Positions 8,895-18,005 of a stretch of DNA of 64,000 bases are shown in pieces; positions within the stretch are counted from its first letter, which is position 1; each line of letters opens with the position of its first letter. The stretch is from the NCBI RefSeq assembly GCF_900155615.1, contig NZ_FUHT01000004.1:1-64000 (forward strand). The letters are read 5' to 3'. The stretch comes from Massiliimalia massiliensis. GTDB lineage: Bacteria; Bacillota; Clostridia; Oscillospirales; Ruminococcaceae. The notes below the pieces were generated by a model. That model searched no databases. It had not been told where the DNA came from and was given only the letters and a program-made list of their open reading frames with translations. Position numbers and translations under genes: made by a program.

Positions 8895-9776
8895 ATGGAA
8901 GAGAAAACATTTTTAGGCAAAACAAAGCATTTTTTGATGTTTGCCGGCCCTGCGATGGTGGGATTTATTGCAGTCGTCATTATTCCCTTCATCTATGGTC
9001 TATACCTGACCTTTACCGATTGGGGCGGCATTGGAAACCAGAAAAATCTGGTAGGCTTTGCGAACTATATCACGGTGTTCAAAGACGGTGATTTTTGGAA
9101 ATCACTGCTGTTGACCTTGGGATATGTTATCATATCCGTAATCCTGATCAATCTGGTAGCGTTTATCCTGGCCTACCTTTTGACCAGTGGCATGAAAGCA
9201 CAGAATTTTTTCCGTGCTGGATTTTTCACCCCAAATCTGATCGGCGGTATTGTATTAGGCTTTATCTGGCAGTTCGTCTTTACACGTACCCTGCCGGTGA
9301 TTGGGCAGTCGCTGGGAATCCCGTTGTTTGAAAAATCCTGGCTATCCGACCCAACCACTGCATTTTGGGCATTTGTGATCGTAACAGTATGGCAGTATTC
9401 AGGTTATATGATGCTGATCTACGTGGCGGGCTTCGTCGGCGTGCCGAAGGATCTGACTGAAGCTGCCAGCATTGACGGATGCACCGGCTTCCAGGTAACC
9501 CGCTATGTCACTATTCCGTTGATGGTTCCCTCTTTTGTCATCTGTCTGTTCCTGTCGCTGACGCGTACCTTTATGGTATATGACCTGAACCTTTCGTTGA
9601 CCAACGGCGGGCCATATGAATCGACTAAGATGTCGGCGATGTATGTATACCAGATGGCCTTCAATTCACAGCGTTATGGCGTCGGCCAAGCAGAAGCAAT
9701 CATTTTGTTTATTGTGGTTGCAGTGGTAGCTTTGACACAGACCTATCTGGGCAAGAGAATGGAGGTTGATGCGTAA
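8895..9776 (+). CDS. Sugar ABC transporter permease, MalF/MsmF type
   Basis: 293 residues, about six membrane segments, first at about 14-36. The EAA loop that contacts the ATPase is present (DLTEAASIDGCTGFQVTRYV). The ATG at 8895 is preceded by GAAAGGAAAGGGG and gives a normal permease N-terminus; an in-frame extension to 8781 has no family support. Its stop shares one base with the start of the second permease. It forms the transmembrane channel with that protein. Confidence 0.85.
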   Translation: MEEKTFLGKTKHFLMFAGPAMVGFIAVVIIPFIYGLYLTFTDWGGIGNQKNLVGFANYITVFKDGDFWKSLLLTLGYVIISVILINLVAFILAYLLTSGMKAQNFFRAGFFTPNLIGGIVLGFIWQFVFTRTLPVIGQSLGIPLFEKSWLSDPTTAFWAFVIVTVWQYSGYMMLIYVAGFVGVPKDLTEAASIDGCTGFQVTRYVTIPLMVPSFVICLFLSLTRTFMVYDLNLSLTNGGPYESTKMSAMYVYQMAFNSQRYGVGQAEAIILFIVVAVVALTQTYLGKRMEVDA

Positions 9777-10636
9777 TGAGTAAAAACGTGATCGGCGGAA
9801 CAAAAGCACGGATCGGCCATATTGTAAAGGTAGTGGTTTTGTTCATTCTCTTGATCGCCTATATGTTTCCATTCTTTATGGTACTGATCAACTCTTTTAA
9901 ACGGAAGGTCAGCATCGTGCGCGATCCGCTTGCTTTGGTTGACAGCAAAGGCTTCTATTTCCAAAACTATCCGGAAGCCTTTGAATCCATGCGCTTTCCA
10001 GCAGCATTTATGAACTCGCTTTTGATTACTGTGCTCAGCATGATCCTGATTGTGCTGTTTGCGGCGATGGCGGCTTATGTATTTGTCCGGACAAAATATT
10101 TGGCGAGCCGGATTTCGTTCGGCATGATGCTGGCGGCAATGATCATCCCGTTCCAGGCCTTGATGATCCCGCTGGTCAGTATTTACGGAAACACGTTGAA
10201 CCTGCTGAATAACCGCGCGACCCTAATCTTTTTGAACTTCGGTTTCGGTATGGGACTTGCGGTATTCATGTATCATGGGGCAATCAAATCGGGTGTGCCG
10301 ATCTCACTGGAGGAGGCGGCGCTGCTTGACGGCTGTAATAAATACCAAACGTTTTTTATGGTTGTTTTTCCGTTGCTGAAAACAATGACTTCCACGCTGG
10401 TAGTATTGGATGTATTGTGGCTGTGGAACGATTATCTGATGCCAAGTCTGATATTGACCAAGCGTGACCTGTTTACCCTGCCTTTGTCGACCTACCGGTT
10501 CTATGGAACCTATACATCAGACTTAGGGCTAATCATGGCGGCGCTGGTCATGACGGTGACTCCGGTCATTATCCTGTACTTGTTTTTACAGCGCCATATC
10601 ATTGCGGGCGTTGTCTCCGGAGCAGTTAAATCGTAG
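9776..10636 (+). CDS. Sugar ABC transporter permease, MalG/MsmG type
   Basis: 286 residues with about six membrane segments and an EAA loop (SLEEAALLDGCNKYQTFFMV). The start overlaps the preceding stop (TAATG), implying translational coupling. No ATP-binding subunit gene is found in the window. Importers of this type in Bacillota commonly share one MsmX/MsmK-like ATPase encoded elsewhere, and that is inferred here. Confidence 0.85.
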   Translation: MSKNVIGGTKARIGHIVKVVVLFILLIAYMFPFFMVLINSFKRKVSIVRDPLALVDSKGFYFQNYPEAFESMRFPAAFMNSLLITVLSMILIVLFAAMAAYVFVRTKYLASRISFGMMLAAMIIPFQALMIPLVSIYGNTLNLLNNRATLIFLNFGFGMGLAVFMYHGAIKSGVPISLEEAALLDGCNKYQTFFMVVFPLLKTMTSTLVVLDVLWLWNDYLMPSLILTKRDLFTLPLSTYRFYGTYTSDLGLIMAALVMTVTPVIILYLFLQRHIIAGVVSGAVKS

Positions 10637-10654
10637 CCGGTCTTAGCCGGAAAG

Positions 10655-10694
10655 GATTCTCTATTGTGCCGCGGCTGTGGCACGATAGAGAATC
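10655..10694 (+). terminator. Long hairpin after permease genes
   Basis: GATTCTCTATTGTGCC (10655-10670) pairs with GGCACGATAGAGAATC (10679-10694), with one G-U position. There is no T-run, so it is more likely an mRNA 3' stabiliser or processing site than a full terminator. Confidence 0.5.
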
Positions 10695-10771
10695 TATGCC
10701 ATTATAAATGGTTGATGAACCAACGGCCAGAACAGACACAGACGATTTTTCGGAGGAATCATATTAAAATA

Positions 10772-10800
10772 TTGAATGCAATTTAAAAAACATGTATAAT
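10772..10800 (+). promoter_or_regulatory. Promoter of lacI (first locus)
   Basis: TTGAAT (10772-10777) and TATAAT (10795-10800) are 17 bases apart, just ahead of the lacI gene. The regulator therefore has its own promoter separate from the sugar operon promoter. The palindrome seen at 5592 is not repeated here. Confidence 0.65.
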
Positions 10801-10825
10801 ATTCCGAAGAAGGGTGGTTTTGGCT

Positions 10826-11818
10826 ATGAGCACTTTAAAAGATGTTTCTGAACGGGCAGGAGTTACCGTGACAACGGTGTCGCGGGTGTTAAATAACCGA
10901 GGATATATCAGTGAGAAAACCCGCGCTAAAGTGTATCAGAGCATGAAAGAATTAAATTACCAGCCGAATGAGCTGGCACGGTCACTGACAAAGAAACATT
11001 CCAATATGATCGGAGTGATCGTTCCTACAATCCAGCATCCGTTTTTCAGCCAGCTCACCTTTTATTTGGAGCAGTACTGCTTTAAAAAGAATTTTAAGAT
11101 TCTTTTGTGCAATTCCCAGGCACAGGTGGAAAAGGAGAAGGAGTATATAGATATGCTGAAATCCAATCAGGTGGCTGGGATTATAATTGCCAGCCGGACG
11201 CCTGATGTGGAACAATATGTGGAGCAGGACATGCCCATCGTGATGATTGAGCGCCAGTCCGGAGGATATGGGATTAATATCTGCTGTGACAATGAATTGG
11301 GCGGCGAGCTGGCAACGCGCCATTTGATTGCATGCGGCTGTAAAAAGCTTTTGCATATCAGCGGTGAATTTTCCAAAGGGCTTCCGGGCGATAAGCGTGC
11401 GGTCGCTTTTGAACGGGTATGTCAGGAGGTTGGCGTCCCTTACCAGATTTTCACGACCACAGAACAGGAATTTTACACCCGCTCTTATGCAGAAATTATC
11501 CGGGAAGTGTTTGCCCAGATGCCTGATGTGGATGGGATCTTTGCCAGTAATGATACGATGGCAGCACAGATTTTACAGTATTGCTATGATCATGGGATTG
11601 ATGTCCCGGGACAATTGCAGGTCGTCGGATTTGACGATGTGGAGCTGTGTCATCTGACAACTCCGCAGCTTACAACGATTCGCCAGCCTATCGAAAGGAT
11701 GGCGGAGGCGGCGGTAAACAGCATTCTTGGCCGACGCGGCAAAAAGGCTGTTGCGATGCGCACGATCCTGCCGGTTGAGTTAAAAATGCGGGGAAGTACG
11801 CGGCTAAAGTCTGAATAG
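10826..11818 (+). CDS. LacI family transcriptional regulator
   Basis: 330 residues: N-terminal LacI helix-turn-helix (STLKDVSERAGVTVTTVSRV) with hinge helix QPNELARSL, then a periplasmic-binding-protein-like effector domain. The ATG at 10826 gives the canonical start; a GTG 12 bases earlier overlaps the ribosome site. It lies within the sucrose phosphorylase locus and is the best candidate to bind the palindrome at 5592-5609. The inducer is probably a sugar of this pathway. Confidence 0.85.
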   Translation: MSTLKDVSERAGVTVTTVSRVLNNRGYISEKTRAKVYQSMKELNYQPNELARSLTKKHSNMIGVIVPTIQHPFFSQLTFYLEQYCFKKNFKILLCNSQAQVEKEKEYIDMLKSNQVAGIIIASRTPDVEQYVEQDMPIVMIERQSGGYGINICCDNELGGELATRHLIACGCKKLLHISGEFSKGLPGDKRAVAFERVCQEVGVPYQIFTTTEQEFYTRSYAEIIREVFAQMPDVDGIFASNDTMAAQILQYCYDHGIDVPGQLQVVGFDDVELCHLTTPQLTTIRQPIERMAEAAVNSILGRRGKKAVAMRTILPVELKMRGSTRLKSE

Positions 11819-11890
11819 TTTGATCAAGCGGCAGCCTTAAATAACCGAGCCATGGGATTTCAATCAGAATTACTGGCAAGGGGGAAAACG

Positions 11891-12979
11891 ATGTACAGAG
11901 ACGAAATTTTTGATAAGATATACGGAGCATGGACTGGGATGATCGCCGGAAACAATAATGGCTTGTTTTTCGAAAACAAGTATCAGGACTATCCGGTTGA
12001 AGAATATATTGATGGAATATTAAGCTCAGTGGATAGGTATCGGCATACGGATTGGGCGTTTAATGTTTATGATATCCTGCTTAGGTATGGCGGTATGGCT
12101 GACGACGACACTTTGATGGAATGGCTGATGGTGGAAGAGATACTGAAATTAGGACGTTTTCCAACTCCTGAGGAACTGGGCCGGGTATGGGTCGAAAATC
12201 TCAATTACCGGAATTTTGGTGAGGGAAGGCATGCGCTTGAGCAATTTGCTAAGGGGGTAAGGCCTCCTGAGCACCTGGAGATTGATTCCGGGATTCCGCT
12301 GACAGAATACTTTAAGGACTGGGGCATTTGTGCGCTGATCTATAATGAGATCCTTGGAATTTTGACATTCCAACATCCGGAAACTGTAAGAAGCCGGGCG
12401 CTGGAATATGGGTCTATGGTAAATCGGCGGGAAGGATGCGAGGGAGCCGTATTTGGCGCGGCGCTTCAAAATGCCGCTATGCGGATGAATTGCGTGACAG
12501 ATATTATTGAATATGCAATAGGAGAACTGGATCGCGATACCGTGTTTTTTCGTGAGATAGAACGGGCTTATCAAACGGCACGAGCAAACGCGGATTGGAA
12601 AAAGGCCAGGCAGGAATTCCTTTCAGCGCTTCCCAAACACCATATAGCAGATGCGATTCCGAATGCTGGGCTGGTGCTGTTGGCGCTGTACTTTGGGAAT
12701 GGGGATTTTTCAGAGACGATGAGCCTGTCTATCCAATTGGGTTATGACACCGATTGCAACGCCTGCACAGTAGGGGGCGTGATGGGCGCCATCGCTGGCG
12801 AAAAGGAAATTCCCGCCAGATGGAAAGAATTCCTGAATGGGATTATGGTGAACATGATCTGGGATAAATGGGACGGCTGCCAAAGGTATGAAAAATATGC
12901 TTTCAAACTGCCGGAACAGATCAGTATCAGGGAACTGGCGGAAAAAACAATGAACGCGGCAGAGATTGTGTCGAAATAA
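11891..12979 (+). CDS. ADP-ribosylglycohydrolase (DraG) family protein
   Basis: 362 residues. DraG-type proteins are all-helical dimetal hydrolases cleaving ADP-ribose or related N/O-glycosides. Two metal-binding clusters are kept: DDDTLM (about residue 72) and GYDTDCNA near the C-terminus. The N-terminal GD(A) motif of the family is changed to GN (GMIAGNNNGLFFE), so one usual acidic residue is lost. ATG at 11891 follows AAGGGGG. Its place between a LacI regulator and two glycosidases suggests a role in sugar or glycoside metabolism rather than nitrogenase control. The substrate is unknown. Confidence 0.7.
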   Translation: MYRDEIFDKIYGAWTGMIAGNNNGLFFENKYQDYPVEEYIDGILSSVDRYRHTDWAFNVYDILLRYGGMADDDTLMEWLMVEEILKLGRFPTPEELGRVWVENLNYRNFGEGRHALEQFAKGVRPPEHLEIDSGIPLTEYFKDWGICALIYNEILGILTFQHPETVRSRALEYGSMVNRREGCEGAVFGAALQNAAMRMNCVTDIIEYAIGELDRDTVFFREIERAYQTARANADWKKARQEFLSALPKHHIADAIPNAGLVLLALYFGNGDFSETMSLSIQLGYDTDCNACTVGGVMGAIAGEKEIPARWKEFLNGIMVNMIWDKWDGCQRYEKYAFKLPEQISIRELAEKTMNAAEIVSK

Positions 12980-13001
12980 CAGACTTGCTGCCGCTTAGCA
13001 G

Positions 13002-13037
13002 ATAGCCGGGGACAGAACGGTCCGCGGCTATTATTTT
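13002..13037 (+). terminator. Intrinsic terminator inside the locus
   Basis: ATAGCCG (13002-13008) pairs with CGGCTAT (13025-13031), with an inner GGAC/GTCC pairing, followed by TATTTTT. It separates the DraG-like gene from the GH13 gene and may give only partial termination. Confidence 0.55.
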
Positions 13038-13073
13038 TAGGATATAGACAAGATGTGGGAGGAGATATAAAAA

Positions 13074-14729
13074 ATGAAGCCAGACTGGTGGAAGGAAGCG
13101 GTTGTGTACCAGGTATATCCGCAAAGCTTTTGCGATACCAACCACGATGGAATCGGGGACTTTAACGGAATCCGGAGCAAACTCGACTATCTGAAAGAGC
13201 TGGGAGTTAATTTAATCTGGATCAATCCCTGCTATCAGTCCCCGATGGTGGACAATGGCTATGATATTTCAGATTATTATAAAGTCAACCCGATATTTGG
13301 AACAAATGAGGATTTGGACGCGCTGATCCGGGAAGCAAAAGAAAGGGGAATTGGCGTTCTGCTTGATTTAGTAATAAATGATTGTTCAGACGAGCACCCG
13401 TGGTTTCAAAAGGCTGTCCATGACCCAGACAGTGAAGAAGCGGATTACTTTATTTTTAAAACGACAGAGGATGGGAATCCGCCCAACAACTGGCGTTCCA
13501 ATTTTGGAGGGTCAGCCTGGACGCAGATTCCGGATGGCAGATGGTATCTGCATACCTTTGACAAGCGGCAGCCTGATTTTAACTGGGAAAGTTCAAAATT
13601 GCGGGAGAAGCTGTACGACATGGTCAACTGGTGGCTGGACAAAGGAATTGCCGGATTCCGGGTAGATGCGATTACCTTTATTAAAAAAGACTTGACCTTT
13701 GCCTCAGTACCAACGCCTGACGGTTCGCTTTATCAGATTGAGAATTACCAGAATTATCCGGGAATCGGAGTGTTTTTGACAGAGCTTCGCGACCGGACTT
13801 ATGAGAAAAGAAATGCTGTAACAGTAGCTGAGGCTGTCGGCGTTCCCATGGATTCCTTCACCGATTACGCGGGGAAAAACGGGTATTTCTCTATGATCTT
13901 TGACTTCAACTGGTATAACATGAAGGGTGAAGCGGATAAATCCTCTAAGGAAGCAATATATCGTTGGCGGAATAAGATGTTCGATTCCCAGGAGCAGATT
14001 TCTGCACTGGGCTGGAGCGGCGTTGTCTTGGAAAGCCACGACGAGCCTCGTGGGATCAATAAGTTCCTGGAGCCGTCCGACCAAAACCGCACTTCGGCTG
14101 CGTGCCTGGGGACGATCTACTTTTTTCTGCCGGGAACACCGTTTATCTATCAGGGACAGGAGCTGGGGATGACCAACAGTATCTGGAACAGCATTGAGGA
14201 TTTTAAGGACGTGATGGTACAGAACCGTTATCGTGAATGTGTAGAAAACGGCGGGGACACCGAGGAGTTGCTGCAGGAACTGAGGGAATACAGCCGTGAT
14301 AACGGACGTACTCCGATTCAGTGGGACGGCAGCAAATACGCGGGTTTCAGTGACGCTGAACCGTGGATTCCGGTAAATCCCAATTATCTACAGATCAATG
14401 CTGCGCTTCAGAAAAATGATCCAAGCTCTGTCCTGTCCTATTATAAAAAACTGGTAGCGCTGCGGCGTGATCCAAAATGGAAAGATGTATTTGCCAGGGG
14501 GGAGTTTATCCCGCAGCGGGAAGCGGAGGACTGCCTCATTGCATACCGCAGAATGTTAGGGGATAAAATGGTAGGTATATTCTGCAATTTCACCAGCAAG
14601 GAGCAGACTGTGTGCGTCAGTGAAGAAGTAAAGGAAATTCTGCTGAATAATTGCGGCGGCTTGGAGCATGAGACGGGAAGGATGACGATGGCTCCATATC
14701 AGGCGGTTGTCCTCTCTCTGCAAGGATAA
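13074..14729 (+). CDS. GH13 alpha-glucosidase (oligo-1,6-glucosidase-like, GH13_31)
   Basis: 551 residues, the usual size for cytoplasmic oligo-1,6-glucosidases. The N-terminus WWKEAVVYQVYPQSF and the GDFNGIRSKLDYLKELGV stretch are typical. Catalytic residues: nucleophile Asp198 (GFRVDAITF), acid/base Glu253 (VAEAVG) and Asp323 (ESHDEPR). In conserved region I the almost invariant His after Asn is Asp103 (DLVIND), which is unusual and may alter the -1 subsite. It probably acts on imported isomalto- or sucrose-type alpha-glucosides. A sucrose-isomerase or transglucosidase activity cannot be excluded. Confidence 0.8.
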   Translation: MKPDWWKEAVVYQVYPQSFCDTNHDGIGDFNGIRSKLDYLKELGVNLIWINPCYQSPMVDNGYDISDYYKVNPIFGTNEDLDALIREAKERGIGVLLDLVINDCSDEHPWFQKAVHDPDSEEADYFIFKTTEDGNPPNNWRSNFGGSAWTQIPDGRWYLHTFDKRQPDFNWESSKLREKLYDMVNWWLDKGIAGFRVDAITFIKKDLTFASVPTPDGSLYQIENYQNYPGIGVFLTELRDRTYEKRNAVTVAEAVGVPMDSFTDYAGKNGYFSMIFDFNWYNMKGEADKSSKEAIYRWRNKMFDSQEQISALGWSGVVLESHDEPRGINKFLEPSDQNRTSAACLGTIYFFLPGTPFIYQGQELGMTNSIWNSIEDFKDVMVQNRYRECVENGGDTEELLQELREYSRDNGRTPIQWDGSKYAGFSDAEPWIPVNPNYLQINAALQKNDPSSVLSYYKKLVALRRDPKWKDVFARGEFIPQREAEDCLIAYRRMLGDKMVGIFCNFTSKEQTVCVSEEVKEILLNNCGGLEHETGRMTMAPYQAVVLSLQG

Positions 14730-14822
14730 TCAGGGGAATTCGTGAAAAATCCCGGATTAACCGAATAGAAATCGGGAGTCCTAAAAGGCTTAGCGCTGTA
14801 TTTTGAGAAAGGAAGCAAAATA

Positions 14823-16160
14823 ATGAAGAAGGATAACGTGGCTTTGAGACCGCCTATGGGCTGGAATAGTTGGGACTGTTACGGGCCGGCGGTAAATGAG
14901 GAACAGCTTTTGGGAAATGCCGAATATATGGCAAAACATCTGAAGCAATACGGCTGGGAATATGTTGTCTGTGATATTCAATGGTCTGAACCACAAGCGG
15001 GGAAAGTGCCGTCTGGCAGGGAAGTTCCGTTTTACATGCCCTTTGCCCGGCTGGAAATGGATGAATACGGCAGGCAGATGCCTGCGCCGGAGCGGTTTCC
15101 TTCGGCAGCGGGCGGAAAGGGCTTTGCGCCGATTGCAGAAAAAATCCACAAAATGGGGTTGAAGTTTGGTATCCATATTATGCGCGGGGTGCCGCGGCTG
15201 GCGGTACACCGGCATTTACCGGTAAAAGGAACGGATACCACCTGTGATAAGATTGCTTCCAGCGCGTCCATTTGCTGGTGGAACACAGACATGTATGGAA
15301 TCAACGCCCAGATGGAGGGTGCGCAGGCTTATTATGATTCCATTTTTGAGTTGTATGCTTCCTGGGGCGTGGATTTTATTAAAGTGGATGATATTTGCAA
15401 CACCAGTGCGTATCCGGATCATCCTTATTCGGCGGAAAAAGAGATCGAGATGATCCGCCGGGCGATCGACAATTGCGGACGGGAGATGGTATTGAGTCTT
15501 TCTCCGGGGCCGGCAGTTATTGAAAAGGCTTGGCATCTGCGGCAAAATGCCAATATGTGGCGCCTTACCGATGATTTCTGGGATCGATGGGACTTGCTGT
15601 TGGCTATGTTTGAACGCTGTGAAGTCTGGGAACGTCAGGTATCCCCGGGGAACTGGCCGGACTGCGATATGCTTCCATTGGGAAGCCTGCGCCTGTATTT
15701 GAGAGATTGGCAAGACCCGGCAGGCTTAGAATTTGATACCACTTGGACCAACTTTACCCCGGACGAACAGTATACTATGATGTCTCTGTGGAGCATTTTC
15801 CGCTCGCCGCTTATCATGGGCGGAGAGCTGCGGGATAATGATGACTTTACCTTGTCTCTGCTAACAAACGAAGAGATTTTACGGATGCAGCGTTGTGGTA
15901 CCAACGCACATCAGGTATACCGCAACGAAAGGGAATGCGTTTGGAAAAGTACAGACCAGGAGAACGGCAGTGTCTATGTGGCGCTGTTTAACCTTTCTGA
16001 TATAGCAGGGCAGGTTACGGCCTCTTTTGAGGAATTGGAGATTGCTGGCGCGTATCAGGTACGAGATCTTTGGGCGCGGGAAGACAAGGGCATTGCAGAG
16101 GAGAAGCTTTCAGCTCAGATTGCTCCGCATGGGGCCGTCGTTTACTGCCTGAAAAAATAA
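14823..16160 (+). CDS. GH27-family alpha-galactosidase-like glycosidase
   Basis: 445 residues, no signal peptide, so cytoplasmic. The N-terminus RPPMGWNSWDCYG is a GH27/clan GH-D signature. The predicted nucleophile is Asp in DFIKVDDICN and the acid/base Asp in WRLTDDFWDRWD. A C-terminal beta domain follows. With sucrose phosphorylase in the same locus it would release galactose from raffinose-type sugars. Related GH27 members also act on alpha-GalNAc, beta-L-arabinopyranosides or isomaltodextrans, so the exact sugar is open. A terminator immediately follows. Confidence 0.75.
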   Translation: MKKDNVALRPPMGWNSWDCYGPAVNEEQLLGNAEYMAKHLKQYGWEYVVCDIQWSEPQAGKVPSGREVPFYMPFARLEMDEYGRQMPAPERFPSAAGGKGFAPIAEKIHKMGLKFGIHIMRGVPRLAVHRHLPVKGTDTTCDKIASSASICWWNTDMYGINAQMEGAQAYYDSIFELYASWGVDFIKVDDICNTSAYPDHPYSAEKEIEMIRRAIDNCGREMVLSLSPGPAVIEKAWHLRQNANMWRLTDDFWDRWDLLLAMFERCEVWERQVSPGNWPDCDMLPLGSLRLYLRDWQDPAGLEFDTTWTNFTPDEQYTMMSLWSIFRSPLIMGGELRDNDDFTLSLLTNEEILRMQRCGTNAHQVYRNERECVWKSTDQENGSVYVALFNLSDIAGQVTASFEELEIAGAYQVRDLWAREDKGIAEEKLSAQIAPHGAVVYCLKK

Positions 16161-16166
16161 AAACAA

Positions 16167-16207
16167 AAAAGCACACCCATTACTTATTAAGTGATAGGTG
16201 TGCTTTT
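16167..16207 (+). terminator. Terminator of the alpha-galactoside locus
   Basis: AAAAGCACACC (16167-16177) pairs with GGTGTGCTTTT (16197-16207), continuing inward imperfectly. It lies right after the GH27 stop and can work in both directions. Confidence 0.8.
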
Positions 16208-16556
16208 GGTTTTTAATGAAACGGATGGTTTCCCATTCCATTGCTTGTATTGTTCTCAAAGCTGGAAACAGCTTTATGGACCTGGAGCTCCAAAGCGAAT
16301 TACGGGACTTATCGTGCAAAATGAAACAGTTCGAGTTCCTAAATATTTTAAAAGGGCCTTGAAGCAGGAAATATACTGTTGTCAGCGGTGTGGCGTGCTA
16401 ACGCACTTAGAAAATGTAAATAGCAACCACTTTATTCATTATCGAGAATATTTGTATGGAAAGGCATACTATGTATGCATGATAGAGACTGATACCGGTG
16501 AAGCTTTTTTACAGTCGTTGGACAAAATTGAATGGCCCAAAAGCTTAATAGGATGA
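16191..16556 (+). CDS. Hypothetical small protein with two CxxC pairs
   Basis: Open frame of up to 121 codons with no recognised family. It contains CLYC and CQRC pairs about 50 residues apart, as in a zinc ribbon, and a tyrosine-rich C-terminal half. The frame opens at a GTG inside the right arm of the GH27 terminator and no good ribosome site is seen, so the start is doubtful. It could be a real small zinc-binding protein or a truncated remnant. Confidence 0.3.
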   Translation: MIGVLLVFNETDGFPFHCLYCSQSWKQLYGPGAPKRITGLIVQNETVRVPKYFKRALKQEIYCCQRCGVLTHLENVNSNHFIHYREYLYGKAYYVCMIETDTGEAFLQSLDKIEWPKSLIG

Positions 16557-16660
16557 ACAGAGGCTGCCGTATGCAGAGCTTAAAAGTGAGGTGTTTAAAT
16601 ACGAACCTGTTTTATTCTGACGGCTGGAAATAAAATAAAACATATTTTTTGATAGTATCA

Positions 16661-16697
16661 CCCCCCTTTGGGTACTGTTATTGTACCTAAAGGGGGG
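16661..16697. repeat. Very GC-rich isolated hairpin
   Basis: CCCCCCTTTGGGTAC (16661-16675) and GTACCTAAAGGGGGG (16683-16697) pair over 15 bases with one G-U and a 7-base loop. There is no T-run on either side. It lies between the hypothetical gene and the end of the Sel1 gene and may be a convergent-end structure or a repeat element. Confidence 0.5.
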
Positions 16698-16748
16698 TTA
16701 AGAACGTGCGGTTTTCAGGATTCCTGACCGTTGAGGGGATATCCCGGT

Positions 16749-17762
16749 TTACCCTTGATAATCTGAAATTTCCTTGTCAAGACAGGCTTGCGCTTCTGTT
16801 AACAATTTTTTGGTGGATTTGATGAGTTTAACTACAAAGGTATCAGTCTTACGTCTCTTATAGAAATTCACAAGAGCAAAGGACAACAGCTCGTGCGCTT
16901 CTTCAATATTTTTGTCTGCGCCAATACCATAAAGAAGACATTTTCCAACCCGAAATTGTGCGTCTGCTATGCAAACAGAATCTGCATCATTTTCCAAGCT
17001 GCGATGCAGAGCCCTCTGATAGAGGGTAAAAGCATAATTCTCGTTTTTAGTCACGCCATAGCCGTTGAGATACATGTCTCCCAATTTATATAAACAGTTT
17101 GCATCATCGTGAAGCAATGCACCGAGAGTAAAATATTCATATGCTTTTTCATAATCGATATCTTGATGACGACCATAATAAAAACAATATCCACAGTTAC
17201 AAATTGCCCGAAGATTGCCTGCGTCTGCCGCTAGCTTATAAAGCTCATAGGCTCTTTGATAGTCTTGTTCTACAAATCTGCCAGTATAGTAGAAGGTGCC
17301 GAGATTCACAGAGGCTATCGGCATTTCCTGTTTTTGGCAAAGCTCATAGCACTCAATGACCTTTCGGGCAATTTTCCCATTTAGACAATCATGGTGATCA
17401 CATGCCCATCCTAAAATCGCTTCCCAATCTTCTGTTTCAATATAAAAATTGACCTCATCTAATTCATTTTCTATATCATCTTCTATATCGTTATCAGTAT
17501 AAAATTGAGCGATAAGCGTTTGATTTTCATATTCTTCTGCTGTCGCTTCCCTGATGATATGCTTTGTCCATTCAACCGGATATGGAGCCTCCTCCGCTGC
17601 ATATTCTGCACAGGATTTTACAATTCCTATTCTTGGCGTGTTCTGGCTGCCAAATGGGACCATGACATAGGAATCCAGCTGTATTTCACCCATATCGCTG
17701 ATATAAGAATATATTGCTTGGATTCCTTTAACCAAAACACCGCAATACCAATATTTATCCAT
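16749..17762 (-). CDS. Sel1-repeat (TPR-like) protein
   Basis: About 337 residues, no signal peptide. The first 100 residues form an unassigned beta-rich domain (VMVPFGSQNTPRIGIV resembles small SH3-like folds). From about 150 to 310 there are at least four Sel1-like repeats, for example LGTFYYTGRFVEQDYQRAYE and LGDMYLNGYGVTKNENYAF. Sel1 repeats make helical protein-protein interaction surfaces. The ATG at 17762 fits better than the upstream in-frame one at 17807. A gene remnant lies just upstream on the same strand. Function unknown; a partner-binding or immunity-type role is possible. Confidence 0.7.
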   Translation of the reverse strand: MDKYWYCGVLVKGIQAIYSYISDMGEIQLDSYVMVPFGSQNTPRIGIVKSCAEYAAEEAPYPVEWTKHIIREATAEEYENQTLIAQFYTDNDIEDDIENELDEVNFYIETEDWEAILGWACDHHDCLNGKIARKVIECYELCQKQEMPIASVNLGTFYYTGRFVEQDYQRAYELYKLAADAGNLRAICNCGYCFYYGRHQDIDYEKAYEYFTLGALLHDDANCLYKLGDMYLNGYGVTKNENYAFTLYQRALHRSLENDADSVCIADAQFRVGKCLLYGIGADKNIEEAHELLSFALVNFYKRRKTDTFVVKLIKSTKKLLTEAQACLDKEISDYQG

Positions 17763-17837
17763 TATTCTCACCCGTTCTGCTGGATATCCTTTCCATACTA
17801 AATACAAAAAACAAAATCTAATCTAACGCATAGCCAA

Positions 17838-18005
17838 TTACTTTGGTGTAAGCCCTGCGGCATTCACAAATTCGTTGATTTTACCGTTAGCAATAGTACC
17901 TTCTTGCCCGAAACTATAATTATATTTTACATCCTTTCGGATATTAAGTAAAGAGTTTTCTGACAACCCTATATAGTGAATTTTAATGGGCGGTACAGAA
18001 AAATA
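17838..18005 (-). pseudogene. C-terminal remnant of an unknown protein
   Basis: On the minus strand an open stretch with protein-like composition ends with GTIANGKINEFVNAAGLTPK and a TAA at 17838-17840. Upstream it is closed by an in-frame stop and offers no start codon with a ribosome site. It looks like the tail of a deleted gene, placed 75 bases ahead of the Sel1 gene on the same strand. I do not recognise the family. Confidence 0.35.
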
